A stretch of 64,000 nucleotides of DNA from Morella rubra (Eukaryota > Streptophyta > Magnoliopsida > Fagales > Myricaceae), in assembly GCA_003952965.2 (NCBI GenBank), contig CM025853.1, positions 16,571,324 through 16,635,323 on the forward strand. The letters run 5' to 3'. Under the pieces are notes generated by a model. The model made no database searches. It had not been told where the DNA came from and was given only the letters and a program-made list of their open reading frames with translations. A program made the translations under genes and the position numbers. Below, in pieces: positions 21,745-32,532 of this stretch (the stretch's first letter is position 1; each line of letters opens with the position of its first letter).

Positions 21745-24700
21745 TAATTAATTTTGACAGTTTTTTTATTTATTTATATCTTGGTCTATAACTCTTCCGT
21801 TATTCTATTTGCTTCATTTTGTTCAACACTAAGGTATCTAACTTTTTAACTAATTAATTTAGACTGTTTTTAATTTATATATTGGTCTATAACTCTTCCA
21901 AAATTAAGGTATCTAATTTTTAAACTAATTAATTTGGACTATTTTTTTAATCATATCTTGGTCTATAACACTTCCGTTATTTTATTTGCTTCATTCTCTT
22001 CAACATTAAAGTATCTAACTTTTATAATTACTTCAATATAAGGGCTAAGTTATTTTTTTGGTCTATAATTCTTCCGTTAATCTATTTGCTTCATTTTGTA
22101 CAACATTAACTTATCTAATTTTTAAACTAATTAATTTGGATTGGTTTTTATTTATATCTTTGTCAAACTCTTCCATTATTCTACTTGCTTCATTTTCTTC
22201 AATATTAAGTTATCGAAATTTAAAACTAACTAATATGGACTTTTTTTTATTTATATTTGGGTCTATAACACTTCCGTTATTCTATTTACTTCATTTTCTT
22301 CAACATTAAGTTACCTAACTTTTAAACTAATCAATATAGACTGTTTTTAATTTATATATTGGTCTATAACTCTTCTAATAATCTACTTGCTTCACGTTCG
22401 ACAAAATTAAGCTATCTAATTTTTAAAGTAAATGATTTGGACTATTTTTTTGTTTATATCTTAGTCTATAACTTTTCTGTTATTCTATTTGCTTCATTTC
22501 TTCAACATTAAGAAATCTAACTTTTAAACTAATTAATTTGGACATTTTTTGATTAATATATTGGTCTATAACTCTTCCAATAATCTACTTGCTTTATGTT
22601 CGACAATATTAAGGTATCTAGTTTTTAAACTAATTAATTTCGACAGTTTTTTTTATTTATATCTTGGTCTATAACTCTTTCGTTATTCAATTTGTTTCCT
22701 TTTCTTCAAGACTAAGGTATCTAACTTTTAAACTAATTAATTTGGACTGTTTCTAATTTATATATTGGTCTATAATTCTTCCAATAATCTACTTGCTTCA
22801 TTTTCAACAATATTAAGGTATCTAATTTTTAAACTAATTAATTTGGACAAGTTTTGATTTATATCTTAGTCTATAACTCTTCCGTTATTCTATTTGCTTC
22901 ACTTTTTTAACATTAAGGTACCTAACTTTTAAACTAATTAATTTGGACTGTTTTTAATTTATATATTGGTCTATAATTCTTCCAACAATCTACTAGTTTC
23001 ATTTTCAACAATATTAAGGTATCTAATTTTTAAACTAATTAATATGGACTTTTTTTTTTTATTTATAACATAGTCTATAGCACTTCCGTTATTCTGTTTG
23101 CTTCATTCTCTTCAACATTGAGGTATCTAACTTTTAAACTAATTAATTTGGACAAATTTTCATTTACCTTTCGGTCTATAACTTTTCCGTTAATCTATTT
23201 GCTTCATTTTGCTGAATATTAAGTTATCTAATTTGTAAATAAATTAATTTGCACTGTTTTTGATTTATATCTTTGTCTATAACTCTTCCATTATTCTACT
23301 TGCTTCATTTTATTCAATATAAAGTTATCGAATTTGTAAACTAACTACTGTGGACTGTGTTTGATCTATATCTAGCTCTATAACTCTTCCCGTTATTCTG
23401 TTTGCTTCATTTTCTTCAACATTAAGGTGCCTAACTTTTAAACTAATTAATTTGGACTGTTTTTAATTTATATATTGGTCTATAATTCTTCCAATAATCT
23501 ACTTGCTTCATTTTCGGCAATATTAAGGTATCTAACTTTCAAACTAAGTAATTTGGACTTTTTTTTATTTATATTTTAGTCTATAACTCTTCCGTTATTC
23601 TATTTACTTTATTTTCTTTAAAATTAAGGTATCTAACTTTTAAACTAACTAATTTGGACATTTTTTAATTAATATATTGGTCTATAACTCTTCCAATAAT
23701 CTACTTGCTTCTGGTTCGACAATATTAAGGTATCTAATTTTTAAACTAATTAATTTTGACAAATTTTTAATTTATATCTTGGTCTATAACTCATCCATTA
23801 TTCTATTTGCTTCATTTTCTTCAAAACTAGGTATCTAACTTTTAAACTAATTATTTTGGAATGTATCTAATTTATATAGTGGTCTATAATTCTTCCAATA
23901 ATCTACTTGCTTCATGTTCGACAATATTAAGGTATCTAATTTTTAAACTAAGTAATTTGGACTGTTTTGATTTACATATAACTGGTGGGTTCAACTGCTT
24001 CATTTCTTCAATATTAAGTTATCTAATTTTTAAACTAATTAATTTGGACTGTTCCTAATTTATATATTGATCTATAATTCTTCCAATAATCTACATGCTT
24101 CATTTTCTTCAACATTGAGGTATCTAACTTTTAAACTAATTAATTTGGACAAATTTTCATTTACCTTTCGGTCTATAATTCTACCGTTAATCTATTTGCT
24201 TCATTTTGCTGAATATTAAGTTATCTAATTTGTAAATAAATTAATTTGCACTGTTTTTGATTTATATCTTTGTCTATAACTCTTCCATTATTCTACTTGC
24301 TTCATTTTATTCAATATAAAGTTATCGAATTTGTAAACTAACTACTGTGGACTGTTTTTGATTTATATCTGGCTCTATAACTCTTCCTGTTATTCTGTTT
24401 GCTTCATTTTCTTCAACATTAAGGTGCCTAACTTTTAAACTAATTAATTTGGACTGTTTTTAATTTGTATATTGGTCTATAATTCTTCCAATAATCTACT
24501 TGCTTCATGTTCGGCAATAGTAAGGTATCTAATTTTTAAACTCAGTAATTTGGGCTGTTTTTTTATTTATATTTTAGTCTATAACTCTTCCGTTATTCTA
24601 TTTACTTTATTTTCTTTAAAATTAAGGTATCTAACTTTTAAACTAACTAATTTGGACATTTTTTAATTCATATATTGGTCTATAACTCTTCCAATAATCT

Positions 24701-25640
24701 ACTTGCTTCTGGTTCAACAATATTAAGGTATCTAATTTTTAAAGTAACTAATTTCGACAGTTTTTTTTATTTATATCTTGGTCTATAACTCTTCCGTTAT
24801 TTTATTTGCTTCATTTTCTTCAAAACTAAGGTATCTAACTTTTAAACTAATTAATTTGGACTGTATCTAATTTATATATTGGTCTATAATTCTTCCAATA
24901 ATCTACTTGCTTCATGTTCGACAATATTAAGGTATCTAATTTTTAAACTAAGTAATTTGGATTTTGTTTGATTTACATCTTGGTCTATAACTCTTCCATT
25001 ATTCTATTTGCTTCGTTTTCTTCAATATTAAGTTATCTAATTTTTAAACTAATTAATTTGGACTGTTTGTATTTATATCTTAGTCTGTAACTCTTCCGTT
25101 ATTCTATTTGCTTCATTTTCTTCAACATTAAGGTATCTAACTTTTAAACTAACTAATTTGAACTGTTTTCAATTTATATATTGGTCTATAACTCTTGCAA
25201 TAATCTACTTGCTATATTTTCTTCAACAGTAATGTATCTAACTTTTAAACTAATCAATTTGGACAATTTTTCATTTACCTTTTGGTCTATAATTTTTCCA
25301 TTAATCTATTTGCTTCATTTTCTTCAATATTATGTTATCTTATTTTTAAACTAATTAATTTGAAATATTTTCATTCATCTTTTTGTCAACAACTCTTCTA
25401 TTAATTTATTTGAGTCATGTTCTACAATATTAAGGTATCTAATTTTTAAACTAATTAATTTGGACAATTTTTTATTTATATTTGGTCTATAACTCTTCCA
25501 TTAATCTATTTGTTTCACGTTGTTCAACATTAAGCTATCTAATTTTTAAACTAATTAATTATGACTGTTTTTCATTTATATCTAGGTCTATAACTATTCC
25601 ATTGTTTTATTTGCCTCATTTTCTTCAACATTAAGGTTTC
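21745..25640. repeat. Tandem array of ~100-bp units, right arm
   Basis: About 39 units in the same orientation as the array at 49941-54643, with the consensus ttggtctataactcttcc...attctatttgcttcat...cttcaacattaaggtatctaac. The higher-order variant containing aaggtgcctaac recurs at about 23424 and about 24422. On the right it runs directly into the 3' untranslated region and polypurine tract of a copia element. This places the array inside the element, ahead of its 3' LTR. Confidence 0.95.
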
Positions 25641-25816
25641 TATTTTGGAAAACCTCCATTTACAAAGGAAACTCTTGCAAAATTTTTGTAAAATCTTATA
25701 GTCCTTTTTGCTAAAATGTCATGAAACATTCCTGCTTATTTTCAGGGGGAGTTTTTCCATTTGTTAGCAAATTGTTGTTTTTAAAATGGTTTTGTCATCA
25801 TCAAAAAGGGGGAGAT
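25641..25816 (+). promoter_or_regulatory. Copia 3' region with polypurine tract
   Basis: AT-rich non-coding DNA ending in catcatcaaaaagggggaga directly before the LTR start TGTTAG. A purine run touching the 3' LTR is the standard plus-strand primer of LTR retrotransposons. A purine run near 25745 (cagggggag) may be a secondary tract. Its presence shows that the LTR at 25817 served as the 3' LTR of an upstream element. Confidence 0.85.
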
Positions 25817-26115
25817 TGTTAGCTCAAGGTTATTTTGCAAAACAATCTATATTTGATTTTGATAATAACAAAAATTATAAGTTTTTAAGGCTTTTAGATT
25901 TTTATTGTCAATCCAATTTTCTAAAAGCTATATTTCAAAAAATCAAGGTTTCTCTTTTTAAAATAATTCTAAATGGACTTTAACACCTTTACATAATTTG
26001 ATTAAATCAATTTTCATATTGTAGATGCTTTTAAAGAAGTGCTGGAATGGATTGGACACTTTCAAGACCCTAAATTTCCTCTCCCGCACTGATAGTGTTG
26101 AAACATTGAAGACTA

Positions 26116-26231
26116 GTGTCGACACATTACATTGTCTCTCAAGAGCTGAATTCATGGTGTCGACACATTGACATTTGACTCAAGACTGCAACTTTTTGTG
26201 GTGTCGACACATTGAAGACTAGTGTCGACAC
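26116..26231. promoter_or_regulatory. Cluster of gtgtcgacac palindromes in copia U3
   Basis: Four perfect copies of the 10-bp palindrome gtgtcgacac, usually followed by attg, at 26116, 26157, 26201 and 26222. They sit about 160-280 bp upstream of the TATA box. The same motif is repeated in all other copia LTRs here. Position and repetition suggest binding sites for a dimeric factor; that role is inferred. Confidence 0.55.
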
Positions 26232-26394
26232 ATTGCACTGTTACCTGATACCACAATTCCAGACTAAGTTTTAATGTGTCAACACATGCAGATTATGTGT
26301 TGTCACATACTACAATTACGCAGATTTTTCTGGAACGTCGTACCCCTCCAACGGTACAATAAAGCTACTTGAAGACCGTTGAAGTACCTAGGGC

Positions 26395-26402
26395 TATAAA
26401 TA
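26395..26402 (+). promoter_or_regulatory. TATA box of copia LTR
   Basis: gggctataaatagaatgag matches the plant TATA consensus and lies about 940 bp before the LTR end. It is followed by a GA-rich stretch. The mirrored LTR keeps it. The LTRs at 48326 and 54649 have variants (tttaaatag and ggctataag). Confidence 0.7.
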
Positions 26403-27335
26403 GAATGAGATGGAGAGAGAAAGACAAGGATTGCATCATTATTCAAGATCTAGAGAGAGAAAGTGCAAGATCCAAAGAAATCCTCCGCTGAAGCCTTCAT
26501 GACCAAAGCTTTCATTGTTAAATCTTGTCCTCTTGCTCATCATTGACAACCTAGCCCTCCAAGAGGGAGAAATATCTTAAAGGAAAGACAACACACTTGA
26601 AATTACTCTTTGCCCTAACTTCTAGAGAGAGAAAGCGCTTTGAAGAAGAGGGAAACCGCATCTACCAAGAAAGCTTGTGCTCCCACCTGCTAAACTTTAG
26701 CTTTCCTTTGAGAATCTTGTCTTCTTGCACTCTATTGAGCTCTTTACTTGCTTATTCGACTTAGAGAGTCATGCCACACGTTTTGAGCTTTTCGTTGGCT
26801 TATTCGGCTTAGAGAGTCATTCATTGTTATTCTTTTGTATCCATCATTTGGAAAACACTTGAGTGTTGGGTAAACACTTGAGTGTTGGTTAAACACTTGT
26901 CCTACTCATGTGAGTAGAAGAAATCCCTTGGGTTTTGGGATTTGTGAAGAGAGTTGAAGCGTGAGCTCAAAAAACACTTTGTAAAGGTTCCTTAGCACCC
27001 GGGAAGCTAAGGTGTATTTGCTATTTGAAGAATAGTGAAGGAAGCCCAAGGAAGTTAATAGCCTTGGGGGTGGACGTAGGCAAGTGTTGGCCGAACCACC
27101 TAAAATTGCGGTGTCGTCTCTCTAACTCTATCTCTCTTATTATTCATTCAATATTCATATTTGTGGCGCTCTTTGCTTTATTGTTCTTCATATTAAATAG
27201 CATTTAATATATTCGTATCTACATTTTTATTCGTAGAAAAAATGTATTTTCCAGATCTGCGTTTTTATCGAAAGGGATAAGTTTTTGATAAACCCAATTC
27301 ACCCTCCCTCTTGGGTTGTTATTTAGACTCACAAT

Positions 27336-27347
27336 TGGTATCAGAGC
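27336..27347 (+). promoter_or_regulatory. Primer-binding site of host copia
   Basis: TGGTATCAGAGC two bases after the LTR end, complementary to the 3' end of initiator-Met tRNA. It primes minus-strand DNA synthesis. Confidence 0.92.
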
Positions 27348-27366
27348 TGAGTTTTAATATTTATCT

Positions 27367-28995
27367 ATGACAACCTTATTAGTACCTCTTTAACTGAGGG
27401 TCAATCCACAAATAGACCACCTTATTCAATGAGACTTGCTATAACTATTGGAAGGCAAGGATGAAAATCTATATCCAAGCCGTTGATTACGATCTATGGA
27501 GAATCATTTATAGAGGTCCTAGATTTCCTAAGACAGCTAAAGGTACATTAAAAGATGAAAAAGATTTTGATGACGCTGATATTAAGCTCATGTCCTTGAA
27601 TTCTAAAGCTATGAATGTATTATATTGTGCACTTGATTCAAATGAATTTAATCGTGTTTTCGGTTGTGATACCGCAAAACAAATTTGGGACAAACTTCAA
27701 GTGGCCCATTAAGGTATGAATCAAGTTAAAGAGAACAAGATTAGTATGCTTGTTCATAGGTATGAGCTTTTTAAGATGAAACCCGATGATAATATTTTAT
27801 CTATGTTTACTCACTTTACAAATATTATAAATGGTCTTAAATCTCTTGGTAAAGAATGCACTAATGTTGAAATGGTGAGAAAGATCCTTAGGTGTCTACC
27901 AAAAGCTTGGGAACCCAAGGTCACTGCTATTCAAGAAGCCAAAGACTTGACAAAACTTTCTTTGGATGAGCTCATGGATCTCTCATGACACATGAGATGA
28001 ACCAAGTAAAGGGAGATGAGGATGAAGGAAAAGGAAAAAGAGGCATTGCCTTGAAAGCCTCATGCTCTAATGATGATGAGTCTTCCGAAGATGATGAGGA
28101 AATGACATTGTTCACCAAGAGATTCAAGTTCTTCTAGAAGAAACAAGGAGATAAAAGATTTCTAAGGAAGACAAGCTATAAAGGTGATAGTAGCAAGAAG
28201 AATGACATTATTTGCTATGGATGCAAGAAGCCGGGACATATAAAGACGGATTGCCCCAACCTTGAATCCCACAAGAAATCCAAGGATTTCAAGGACAAAA
28301 AGAAAGCCTTTTTGGCCGCATGGGGAGAGTCCGATGAAAATGATAGTGATAGTGATGAAGAAGTTGCAAATCTATGCTTCATGGCAAAGGATAATGAAGA
28401 TGAGGTACAAGACTCTTCAATTTGTTCTTTCACTTTTGATGAATTACAAGATGCTTTTGATGAACAATATCTTGAATTGAAAAGAGTATTTTCAAAGTAT
28501 TGTTGTCTTAAAAAGAACCTTGAAGTACTTATTCAAGAAAATGATACTTTGAAATACCAAGTTGTTTCTCTTGGAGAGAATCTTGCAAGAGTCACAAAAG
28601 AAAATGAGAAAATCATACAAGAAGAGTCAATGATTTAAAATTTGAAAACACTGATTTAAAGAAGAAAGTTGACTCTCTTACTGAAGCTCTTGCAAGATTC
28701 ACTGAAGGAAAAAGAAACCTTGATATTCTTCTTGGTTCCCAAAGATGTTGTTTCAACAAAAGTGGAATTGGTTATGATTCAATTGGTAATCAAAAGTTAT
28801 ATTCGGATATGATTATTAAATCATCTGCATCTTTCACCATGTGTAATTTTTGTGGTAAGAATGGACGTATCTCACACACTTGTCCAACTAGAAGAAAATC
28901 CACTCATGGAATCAAATTTGTGTGGATCCAAAAAGACAAGTGAAGAAATTTATTTCTAACACCGATGGACCCAAAAAAATTTGGGTACCAAAAAT
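27367..28995 (+). pseudogene. gag: Copia gag (UBN2-type) with coiled coil and zinc knuckles
   Basis: Starts at ATG 27367 soon after the primer-binding site. The N-terminal half is a UBN2-type capsid region (ARMKIYIQAVDYDLW, later LFKMKPDDNILSMFTHF). A CCHC knuckle, CYGCKKPGHIKTDC, is at about 28211-28252. An acidic stretch (ESDENDSDSDEE) and a heptad-rich coiled coil follow at about 28440-28720. A second knuckle-like motif, CNFCGKNGRISHTC, lies near 28845, with arginine where histidine is expected. Breaks: single-base losses near 27376, 27420 and 27975, and a GAA-to-TAA nonsense change at 27710 that is shared with the left arm. Gag would coat the genomic RNA and form the particle. This copy cannot make a full protein. 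Confidence 0.88.
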
Positions 28996-29257
28996 CAAGA
29001 GTTGATTCCTTTTGCAGGAGTGCTTGAAGTCCAATAAAACAAAGGAACCTTGGGTCCTTGTAATGGATGCTCCAAGCACATGACAGGAGACAAGAGTTGG
29101 TTTAACTCTCTTTGTCTCAAGAAAAAAGGGTTCGGTTACTTTTAGTGACAATGGGAAAGGAAAGATACTCGATGTTGGTAGCATTGGTACGTCTTCTAAT
29201 CTCATAATTGAGAATGTACTTTTTGTTGATAGTTTAAAGCATAATCTCTTAAGTATT
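28996..29257 (+). pseudogene. Copia protease, cut by insertion
   Basis: Contains the typical copia protease sequence GCSKHMTGDKSWFNSLC at about 29066, followed by a broken stretch and IENVLFVDSLKHNLLSI at the insertion point. The catalytic Asp-Ser-Gly before GCS is not preserved: the codons there read as Cys-Asn-Gly, and the frame is shifted nearby. The next codons of the same protein (SQLCDKEN) resume at 36281 after the inserted DNA. Confidence 0.8.
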
Positions 29258-29289
29258 TGATGTGAATCTCGCCCAATAACGAGATCCAA

Positions 29290-30135
29290 TGGTGCAAACC
29301 GAGGTCCTTTGTCACTTCCTAGTGGCCCAATTACAAGACTTAAAGCCAAACGTTTCAAGGAAGCGCTCAATGGACTAATCCGAAAGAGATGGGATGATAC
29401 TACCAAGACCGAGATGGGTACCAATAACAATCAAGGCATATTTCATGTCATCAGTTGCACCTCGGGTAAGTATCCGGGTACCTGCACCTCGGGCCAAAGT
29501 ACTTGCACATCGGGCGTCTGCACAAGTGCTTACACCTCGGGCGTCTACACTACTTGGCACTTCGGGCGTTTACATGTCAGCTAGAACAAAGGCGGGACGT
29601 ATCTGGCAAAGTCCGAATTTTCAGGAGCATTTGAATTTCCTTTTTCAAATGCTGGCTTCTCCTTATTCTTAGCCGGATTATTTTAGGAATGTTTATCTTC
29701 TTTCAAAAACTCGGATTTTTAGGAGCATTTGAATTTCCTTTTCAAATGCTGGCTTCTCCTATTCTTGGAAGACTTTTAAGAGCATTTAATTTCTTTCAAA
29801 TTTGAGTTAGTTTCCTATTCTTGGAGGGATGTTCCAAGTATATTTATAAGGCCTTTTGGGTGTAGAGAACAATAACTTTGAGATTAATATTTTTTGAGAG
29901 GTCTTGTGATTCTCTTTGGTTCTTTGAAGAACTACTCGAACTTTTCGGGATTTCCCGTGGCGTTCAACTTGACTTATCAAACGGAATTTCCACCACCGTT
30001 TGTGGCGTCTTCCTTATACCGAGGTTCTTGTTTTCATAAACAACGGGTCGAGGTCTTCCATTCGAATCAGTCCTAGAACGATCTTGGGTTCCCTATTGTT
30101 GTTGGGTCTCGTTATTCTTGGCGAGGTTCACATCA
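29290..30135 (+). mobile_element. Gypsy A 5' LTR
   Basis: TGGTGCAAACC...GGTTCACATCA, 846 bp. The first 160 bp resemble the end of the pol reading frame (GPITRLKAKRFKEALNGLI), as expected when coding overlaps the LTR. Short GC-rich repeats around cgggcgtctgcac and cgggcgtctacac occupy 29450-29575. A partial duplication of aggagcatttgaatttcc (29622 and 29722) makes it longer than the 3' LTR. The first base pair shows TGG where the other A LTRs have TGA. Confidence 0.88.
29840..29848 (+). promoter_or_regulatory. TATA box of gypsy A LTR
   Basis: aagtatatttataaggcc, about 290 bp before the LTR end. The 3' LTR has a weaker form (aatttataggg, near 35430). Confidence 0.6.
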
Positions 30136-30137
30136 TT

Positions 30138-30149
30138 TGGTATCAGAGC
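30138..30149 (+). promoter_or_regulatory. Primer-binding site of gypsy A
   Basis: TGGTATCAGAGC two bases after the LTR, complementary to initiator-Met tRNA. Confidence 0.92.
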
Positions 30150-30829
30150 TGTTTTCTAGTTCAGGTTTGCCTATCCTTTAAATTTTCGTTTCTTTGTTTC
30201 TTCTCTTAGCTTTCACATACCTTAGCCGAATTTCTTTACCCTTTCTTCAATCTTTGTTTGTTCTTGTTCATGTCTAAACTCTTGTTCTAGTCTCACATAC
30301 CCTACTTATTCGAGATCTGATTCTGTTGCTATCAAAAGATATTTGCTGATCTTCAACAAAAAAAAAAGGAAAGAGACTCGAAAAAGAAGAAGAAGAAGAA
30401 AGGAGTCCAAAAAAAAAAATTTCGTTTGTTTCCATATATTGTGGGTCCTGTTAGTCTGAAAATCACCTTACCCCAAGCAAGTATTTTTTTCTCGTGACAA
30501 AAATTTTTATTCTGTGCTTCCAAACTTCTAATCAAATATTCCATATTCTTGTTTTCTTGAAATTCCTTATTCTTGCTTTACCTGAAATTCCTTGATTAGT
30601 TCTTGGTGAATTGTTGCTGGAAATCTTTGAGTTGTTTGTTTAGTTTCAAAAGAACCGCAAGAGAATTATTGAGTGGAAAAAGGCAAGAGTGGTGAGAACA
30701 TTAGAGGGTAAAAGCCGTGTATTTTGAGTGAAACACGAGTGAAGAGTGATCCACATCCTTGAGTGTAAACACGTAAGGGAGAGAATCGTGAGGTCCTTTT
30801 TTCTTTCTAACTTTGTTTTTGCAGCAACC
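30150..30829 (+). other. Gypsy A untranslated leader
   Basis: About 680 bp with no reading frame, containing A-rich and GAA-rich tracts (about 30355-30420). It would hold packaging and dimerisation signals of the RNA; none can be pinned down by eye. It is the partner of 12601-13337. Confidence 0.75.
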
Positions 30830-31930
30830 ATGTCTCACAACAGTGGTAAGAGCGTTCCGACGATGCTACGACACTAGCTGATCCGAAGGTGTTTATGGAG
30901 GCCATGGTGAGTGAGATGAGGCGTATGATGAAGTTTGAAATGGAGCAAGTTCACGAACGGATAGATCGGATGGAGAATTCACTTGAGCCACAAAACAACC
31001 CCAATTTCCGTAGACGGGAAAGAGTTCCACGGAGGGAGGCGAGGGTGAGGATGAAGAGCCTTATGGATCTGGTTTTGAGGAAGAAGAGGATCGGGATTCT
31101 GTTGTTGGCTATAGGCGACATGGAGGGCGGGTTAGAGAAGCTAGGAATCGGGAAGATAACAACTTGGGTGGTATTAAGATGAAGATTCCGTCCTTTCAAG
31201 GTAGATCTGACCCTGAAGCATATCTTGAGTGGGAGAAGAAGATGGAGTTCGTGTTTGATTGCCACAACTACTCCGAGATAAAGAAGGTAAAATTAGCCGT
31301 GATTGAATTTTCTGAATATGCTATAACTTGGTGGGATCAGCTTGTGATAAATAGGAGGCGGAATAGAGAACGACCAATAGACACATGGGAGGAGATGAAA
31401 GGTGATGAGAAAGCGGTTCGTTCCAAGCTACTACTACCGAGAGTTGTACAAAAAGCTACAAGGTCTTCGACAAGGAAGCCGAAGCGTAGAAGATTACTAT
31501 AAGGAGATGGAGATTGCCATGATCCGTGCAAATGTTGAGGAGGATCGAGAGGCTACAATGGCTAGATTTCTACTTGGGTTAAATAGGGAGATCCACGACA
31601 AGGTAGAGATGCAACATTATGTGGAGATGGAAGATATGGTGCATATGGCTATCAAAGTGGAGCAACAACTCAAGAGAGGAAGTGGGATACGTTCAGGCCA
31701 TAACTCCAGTTCTACTTCTTGGAAACCGAGTCATACCAAGCCATTGGACAAATCACAAATGTCCAAACCCGAGCCCAAACCGTGACCACCAGCCATGTTC
31801 CTCAAGGTAAAACCGAAGCTTCTACCTCTAGGAATCGTGATATTAAATGTTTTAAATGTCAGGGTAGGGGCCACATAGCAAGTCAATGCCCAAATAGGCA
31901 AGTCATGGTATTACGAGACAATGGAGAAAT
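30830..31930 (+). pseudogene. gag: Gypsy A gag
   Basis: Begins ATGTCTCACAAC (MSHNSGKS) at 30830 and meets a stop within 13 codons after an indel. The frame resumes near 30889 (VSEMRRMMKFEMEQVHERID). It continues in another frame from 31164 with the retrotransposon gag core (IPSFQGRSDPEAYLEWEKKM) and in a third from 31402 (SVEDYYKEMEIAMIRANVEE). The CCHC knuckle CFKCQGRGHIASQC is at about 31849-31890. At least three frameshifts separate these pieces, and the sequence is otherwise well preserved. Gag forms the particle and binds RNA. Confidence 0.88.
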
Positions 31931-32447
31931 TGTGACCGATGTGAGGATTCCGACACCGACGAAATGCCGCCATTGGAGGATGTTTCGAGGAGGAATATTT
32001 AGCCCCTGTGCACTGACATTGGTGGCGAGGAGAGCTTTGAGCTTGCAAGCAAAAGGAGATGATGAAGTACAGCGGGAGAACATCTTTCACACTAGGTGCT
32101 ACGTTAAAGACAAGGTATGTAGTGTCATTATTGATGGTGGTAGTTGTACTAATGTTGCAAGCACAATCATGGTGGAAAAATTGGGATTGCCCATGTTGAA
32201 ACACCCTAGGCCGTACAAGTTGCAATGGCTGAATGATAGTGGAGAGATAAGGGTGAACAAGCAAGTGTTAGTTGCTTTTCGAATCGGTAAGTACGAAGAT
32301 GAAGTGTTGTGTGATGTAGTACCGATGCAAGCGGGACACTTATTGCTAGGGCGTCCATGGCAGTTCGATAGACATGTGAAGCATGATGGCTTTACGAACA
32401 AGTACTCTTTTGTACTTAATCAACGGCAATCACTCTTGTACCATTGA
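31931..32447 (+). pseudogene. Gypsy A protease
   Basis: Aspartic protease fold with the plant gypsy active-site form VIIDGGSCTNVAS at about 32128-32166. It is followed by flap-like and C-terminal segments (VPMQAGHLLLGRPWQFDRH). It shares a frame with the zinc knuckle. The frame stops at 32447 after NQRQSLLYH. In the copy at 60469-62394 the corresponding sequence ([14 protein letters not shown]) runs on into RT, so an indel near 32430 breaks this copy. Confidence 0.87.
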
Positions 32448-32532
32448 CACCGCAGCAAGTATATGAGGATCAAGTGAGATTGCAAAAGGAGAGTGAGCAA
32501 AAGAAAAAGAGTGAAAATCAGAAAAAGAGAGA

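Larger units (their letters stand above)
25817..27333 (+). mobile_element. Copia LTR, 5' LTR of the host element
   Basis: TGTTAGCTCAAGG...TTTAGACTCACA, 1517 bp. It is preceded by a polypurine tract and followed by a primer-binding site, so it is shared by two tandem elements. It holds a TATA box and a cluster of gtgtcgacac palindromes. CT/GA-rich sequence (gagagagaaagtg) follows the TATA box, as in transcribed R/U5. A short frame at 27025-27207 is not a known protein. Related LTRs occur at 16068, 48326 (diverged subfamily) and 54649. Confidence 0.92.

Noticed and set aside
18054..25200. Frames of 60-85 codons in the tandem arrays with recurring peptides
   Set aside because: The ~100-bp unit is not a multiple of three, frames drift and stop, and peptide repetition follows from the DNA repeat.
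17781..25640. CRISPR-like regular repeats
   Set aside because: Units are contiguous diverged tandem copies with no unique spacers and no cas genes, and the context is plant retroelements.
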